64,000 bases of DNA from positions 13,082,001 through 13,146,000 of the forward strand of contig NC_026656.2 of assembly GCF_000004075.3 (NCBI RefSeq), written 5' to 3'. The position numbers and the translations under genes were made by a program. Source of the stretch: Cucumis sativus. Lineage: Eukaryota; Streptophyta; Magnoliopsida; Cucurbitales; Cucurbitaceae. Shown piece by piece: positions 60,011-64,000 of the stretch (position 1 is the first letter of the stretch; every line of letters begins with the position of its first letter). The notes below the pieces were generated by a model. That model ran no database searches, had not been told where the DNA came from, and saw only the letters and a list, made by a program, of their open reading frames with translations.

Positions 60011-63000
60011 CCCTTTATATATGTGAAAGGGGTACACCAAATCAATTTATATATATATATATATATATATATATCAAGATGAATTTTAACTCTAAAACTC
60101 ATAACTCAATTTCATAAAAATGCTATAACTACAGACAAAACCAGTGACGAATCTAGAAATTTTATGTAGGAGTATTATATAACAAAAGGAAATTATAGCA
60201 GACAAGAATAAACTGACATATATATACACAAGTAGTCATAAATTTGATACTTTATGCTTTTGTGGATTATATTTAATATATGTGTTAAATAAACCGACAT
60301 ATATGTACATTAGTTTTTCATAAATCAATGAATCGTCATATTCGATCGTACCTCTATTACATATATATCCATATATATATCTTTGCTTTATAGGTATTGA
60401 TCATATAATTAATTTTGAGCGTTAATTTTTTATCATTTGTGGGTCAAATTTTAACATTTTTAGAAAAGTATTTTTATTATATTTTAAATTTTGGTCTTCT
60501 TCTTTTATAGATAAAATGGTATTTTATTTATGTGTGTATATATATTTGTAAATTAAATGTGACAAAAGGGCAGCCAACTCAACCACTTTGATAGGAATGT
60601 TTATGAATGATTGGATGAATCATATTATGTATGTTCTACACGTAGCCCTCTTGAAATTAACCTAATCTTTATTACATTTCATTTTCAAAGAAAATGACAC
60701 ACTTTTGGTTTGCTTATAACCATATAATAAAATCAATTTTAAAAATAATAATCTTTTGCCTTTTGTCTGGTCAATATCTATCTCCCATTATATATATATA
60801 TAAATAAAAATCTCCTAATTTTATTTTATAATGAAATAATTTGATTGATTTTTTTTTCTTCTAACTACTCTCTAAGTTGAGTTCGTTTTAATTTATACTA
60901 TTAAATAATCACAAAAGTGAGAATATTTAGATATTTAAAATACATTAAAAGTTTTACGAATTTGGGTAAAAACTTGAATTTTTACACTAAATAATACTCA
61001 ACATGAATGTGTAACAAATAGTTTTTTCTTTTAGAAAGGTGAAAAATAGGGGGGGGGGGGACTTATACTGTGAACTTTTATAAAAAAAATATTAATTTAC
61101 GGTCTCAATTTTGATAATTTGTAATGATTTTGTCTTCATACTTTAAAATATGTGATAATTTAGTCAGAAGTGTTGAAATTACTGTTAAGCAAACACTACA
61201 TGAAAAAGTTTATTTGTCGATGTTAATGTGACAGTTTGTGACCACTTCTACCAACGTGTAGGCATAGATGTTGTCTTTTTTTCAAAAAAATGAAAAAAGA
61301 ATTATTTATAAAAGAAATATATCTCTTTTAGCTTTAGTTGTAGCTAAATTTTTTGATAAAATATTTCCAAATAGTCTATAAAAAGCAAAATATTTTTAAA
61401 AACAATATGAAACATCCAAACGTTAATTTAAATAGTCATAACTATCAATCCTTACAAAAAAAAAGTCACAAAACAAAATAACTTATATATTAAGGAAGAG
61501 TAGCAAATCACATTAGTCATTAAACATATAATTATAGGACAAAAATAATTAACTCACATTTTCAAAACAACAGTCAACAATAATACAAAAATCATTAACT
61601 AACATTTCCTTAATACACATACGTGAAGACAACATCATAAACGACTCAAAATTCTCAATTCACATTCAAAACAATATACAAAAGCAATATAAAAATCACT
61701 AATTAACATCTCTTTAACAGACATTCGAAAGACTAACAACAACATCATAAACATAATTAACTCAAAATTCTCAACCTACATTCAAAAAAGAACATCAACA
61801 CAACAAAACCCAACAATTCCTAACTCACAATTAATTATAAACTCAACCATATTCAAAACAACACAAAGAATATTAACTCATAACAACTCACATTCAAAAC
61901 AACACATCTGACTTCAGGTTTAAAGCACACCCAAGAGAATTTTCATATTTTTTTTACAACAAAATGCAGATTTTCTTGTTTGGCTAACAATAAAAAAAAG
62001 CAACTTATTCCTAATCAAAACTAAAACCATGCATGCACATAGTTTGGAGGTTGATACTAGTGTCCTATGCATTCATTTTTCTTGTAGTTAAAGTTTAATA
62101 AGGATTTCTTGTATATAAATAAAGGGTATTATATTTATTTATTTATTTTGATTGAGGGTTTGTTTGAATATATTTGTTGAGTTAGGGTAATATACGAACT
62201 CACAAACACGTAATTCAATTTGAACCAACACTCATTTCTTAATCCTATAATTATTTAAAATCGAACCAAATCAGATTTTTTTTATAAATATATTAGTTCT
62301 GTGAGTTTGTTATGGGCCTCCATTGAGAAAAGTCCAAGGCATGTATGATAATCTGAATATAGATCACAACTTAGGTATGGTGAAAATAATGTTGGAGAAA
62401 ATTAAATAGTTTTGTACAAAAACTGAAAAGAAAAGGAAAAATGTAACAAAACTTATTGATTTATATTTAAAATGATGATGACAGCTATAAACAAAGTGGC
62501 CCATAACCATTGACATTGACTCTCCACCAATAATAATAACACAACAAAGGCTGTACCCACCAACCATACAAATGTTTCCAAAATGTAATCAATATCAACT
62601 ATTTGTATGAATATCAAATATTTGGCTACATCTCCAACTAAGCCTCCTTCTTATTGTTTGTTCCAACCACACCTTCAAATAAGTTCTAAAATATTTATAT
62701 AGCTCTAATTTTTTTAGCATGCAAATACACATCGTAATGTTTGTCCATATATCTTCAAGTTTTTTTTTTTTTTAAAATTTTAATTTACGTATGAACTATT
62801 ACTTGTTTATCCTTAATTATATATTATTTTTTTCAATGACATTTTGTTATCTGTTAACATTTTTACTTGTTTTCAATATTAAACTCAAACATATCCTAAA
62901 ATTAGGATTTATTAAAGCTATGATAACTAAAATTAAACATTACAACAACTTAAATGATATTTTTAACCATCTTTTTAAAAAGTACTTTTAACGTATAAGA

Positions 63001-63215
63001 TTAAATTACAACCACCACGTCCCTATCTCAATTCCACTAAAAAATAAATTTTAAAATAAAAAATTCAATAACAGCTTAACCAAACTTTGAAAAAAATGAA
63101 ACAAATTAATCACCAAATATCAAAAGATATAATAACCAAAATGGATTTGTCTTAAACATCAAATCTCTATAATTTCAAAGAACAAAAATTCATCGGGAAG
63201 TTCTGAAAAATAACA
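60011..63215. other. Intergenic spacer
   Basis: Starts with an (AT)n tract at 60048-60074 directly downstream of the truncated copia element. A run of 12 G lies at 61049-61060. The sequence from 61440 to 61910 is strongly A/C-rich, with recurring CATTCAAAACAA and TTAACTCA words, suggesting a degenerate tandem array. No gene is seen. Confidence 0.5.
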
Positions 63216-64000
63216 ATGGGTTCTCAGGTATCCAAACAAGTGGAACGCCGGAAATCCATTACCACGGAGAAGAAGGTTCTAGCCGACCTCCGAATTAACG
63301 CCGGAGAAGATTTCCCCGGTTCCGAATACCGGTCACCGGACAGGAAAAACTGGATGTCAAATCTCGGCACCGAAAGAACCCGCGTGAACCAAATCGTATG
63401 GCCAGGGACTCACGACTCCGCCACCAACGTCATCGGAATACCCTTCATCACCCGTCCTTTCGCCCAGTGTCAATCACTCTCCATTTACGAACAGCTCGTG
63501 TTAGGTACGCGCCTCCTCGACATTCGAATCCAAGAAAATCGTTTAGTCTGCCATGGAATCCTCTCGACGTACAGCGTCGACGTCGTTTTCGCCGATATAA
63601 AGAAATTCCTGGCCGAAACCCAATCTGAAATCGTAATCGTCGAGATCCGAACAGAGTTTGGCCACGAGGATCCGCCGGATTTCGACAAGTACATCGTTGA
63701 AAAAATCGGGGAGTTTTTGATTCACAACGATGAGGGGGTGTTTGAGAAGACGATTGCGGAATTGTTGCCGAAGAGAGTGATTTGCATTTGGAAACCCAGG
63801 AAATCGCCGGCGCCGAAGGCCGGAGATCCGTTGTGGGGAGGTGGGTATTTGAAGGATAATTGGATTGATACGGATCTGCCGTCGACGAAGTTTGACAGTA
63901 ACTTGAAATTCTTGTCGGAGCAACCACCGGTGACGAAGAGGAAGTACTTTTATAGAGTGGAGAATACGGTGACGCCGAAAGCGGATAATCCGATATTGTG
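63216..64000 (+). CDS. PI-PLC X domain-containing protein, 5' part (runs off window)
   Basis: The ATG at 63216 opens a frame of 261 complete codons up to the window edge. The N-terminus MGSQVSKQ fits an N-myristoylation signal (Gly2, Ser6), suggesting membrane attachment. The X domain starts with QIVWPGTHDSAT, whose His is the first catalytic histidine, followed by LDIRIQ and then LVCHGILST with the second histidine. IVIVEIRTEF and a later ICIWKPRK segment continue the barrel. Plant proteins of this group are phospholipase C-like phosphodiesterases lacking EF-hand and C2 domains; true substrates are mostly untested. GC content is clearly higher than in the spacer. Overlapping frames, such as one from 63398, are shadows. 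No intron is visible within the window. Confidence 0.88.
   Translation, partial: MGSQVSKQVERRKSITTEKKVLADLRINAGEDFPGSEYRSPDRKNWMSNLGTERTRVNQIVWPGTHDSATNVIGIPFITRPFAQCQSLSIYEQLVLGTRLLDIRIQENRLVCHGILSTYSVDVVFADIKKFLAETQSEIVIVEIRTEFGHEDPPDFDKYIVEKIGEFLIHNDEGVFEKTIAELLPKRVICIWKPRKSPAPKAGDPLWGGGYLKDNWIDTDLPSTKFDSNLKFLSEQPPVTKRKYFYRVENTVTPKADNPIL

Noticed and set aside
63398-63628. Frame starting MARDSRLRHQ, and minus-strand frames at 63448-63927
   Set aside because: Shadows of the PI-PLC X frame starting at 63216, which runs off the window and shows the catalytic motifs.
1-64000. tRNA genes, CRISPR arrays, operons
   Set aside because: No cloverleaf with A/B boxes was recognised, no regularly spaced repeats, and the gene structure is eukaryotic.

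Overview
The window is nuclear DNA from a flowering plant. The genes are intron-rich with GT-AG splice sites, lie in AT-rich spacers full of microsatellites, and are interrupted by Ty1/copia, DUF4283-type, LINE-like, TRIM-like and CACTA-like insertions. The DUF4283 relic and the small palindromic repeats look like those common in Cucurbitaceae (cucumber/melon group). That family assignment is inference from remembered sequence style, not a search.

Layout, left to right. 1-13937: the 3' part of a nuclear-pore scaffold gene (NUP188-like, 11 exons, all +), whose upstream and internal introns hold a decayed minus-strand copia 3' end, a DUF4283 retro-insertion nested in it, LINE-like tails, TRIM-like fragments and two strong inverted repeats. 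17631-19535: a plant eIF4B gene. 23672-25827: a CACTA-like non-autonomous element carrying a HAD-hydrolase exon fragment. 28494-29665: a secreted Ole e 1/proline-rich cell-wall protein. 31887-44401: three five-exon amidase-signature genes in tandem. 45510-46085 and 50949-51503: two intronless dirigent genes. 49805-50330: an LTR-like sequence with a 5S rRNA-like stretch. About 55010-60010: a nearly complete copia element with one stop, one frameshift and no visible 3' LTR. 63216-end: the 5' part of a PI-PLC X-domain gene cut by the window edge.

All recognisable host genes are on the + strand. From memory, their order (NUP188, eIF4B, proline-rich protein, dirigent, PLC-like) matches neighbours around Arabidopsis At4g38690-At4g38770, which supports the calls and suggests old collinearity into which amidases expanded. 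Amidases 2 and 3 are a segmental duplication that also copied the start of a dirigent gene: a truncated relic lies after amidase 2, while the intact dirigent lies after amidase 3.

I found no clearly novel biological system. The most useful leads are the amidase/dirigent duplication with a promoter change in one copy, two near-perfect hairpins in NUP188 introns, a duplicated 5' splice site, the gene fragment inside the CACTA-like element, and the 5S-like LTR.
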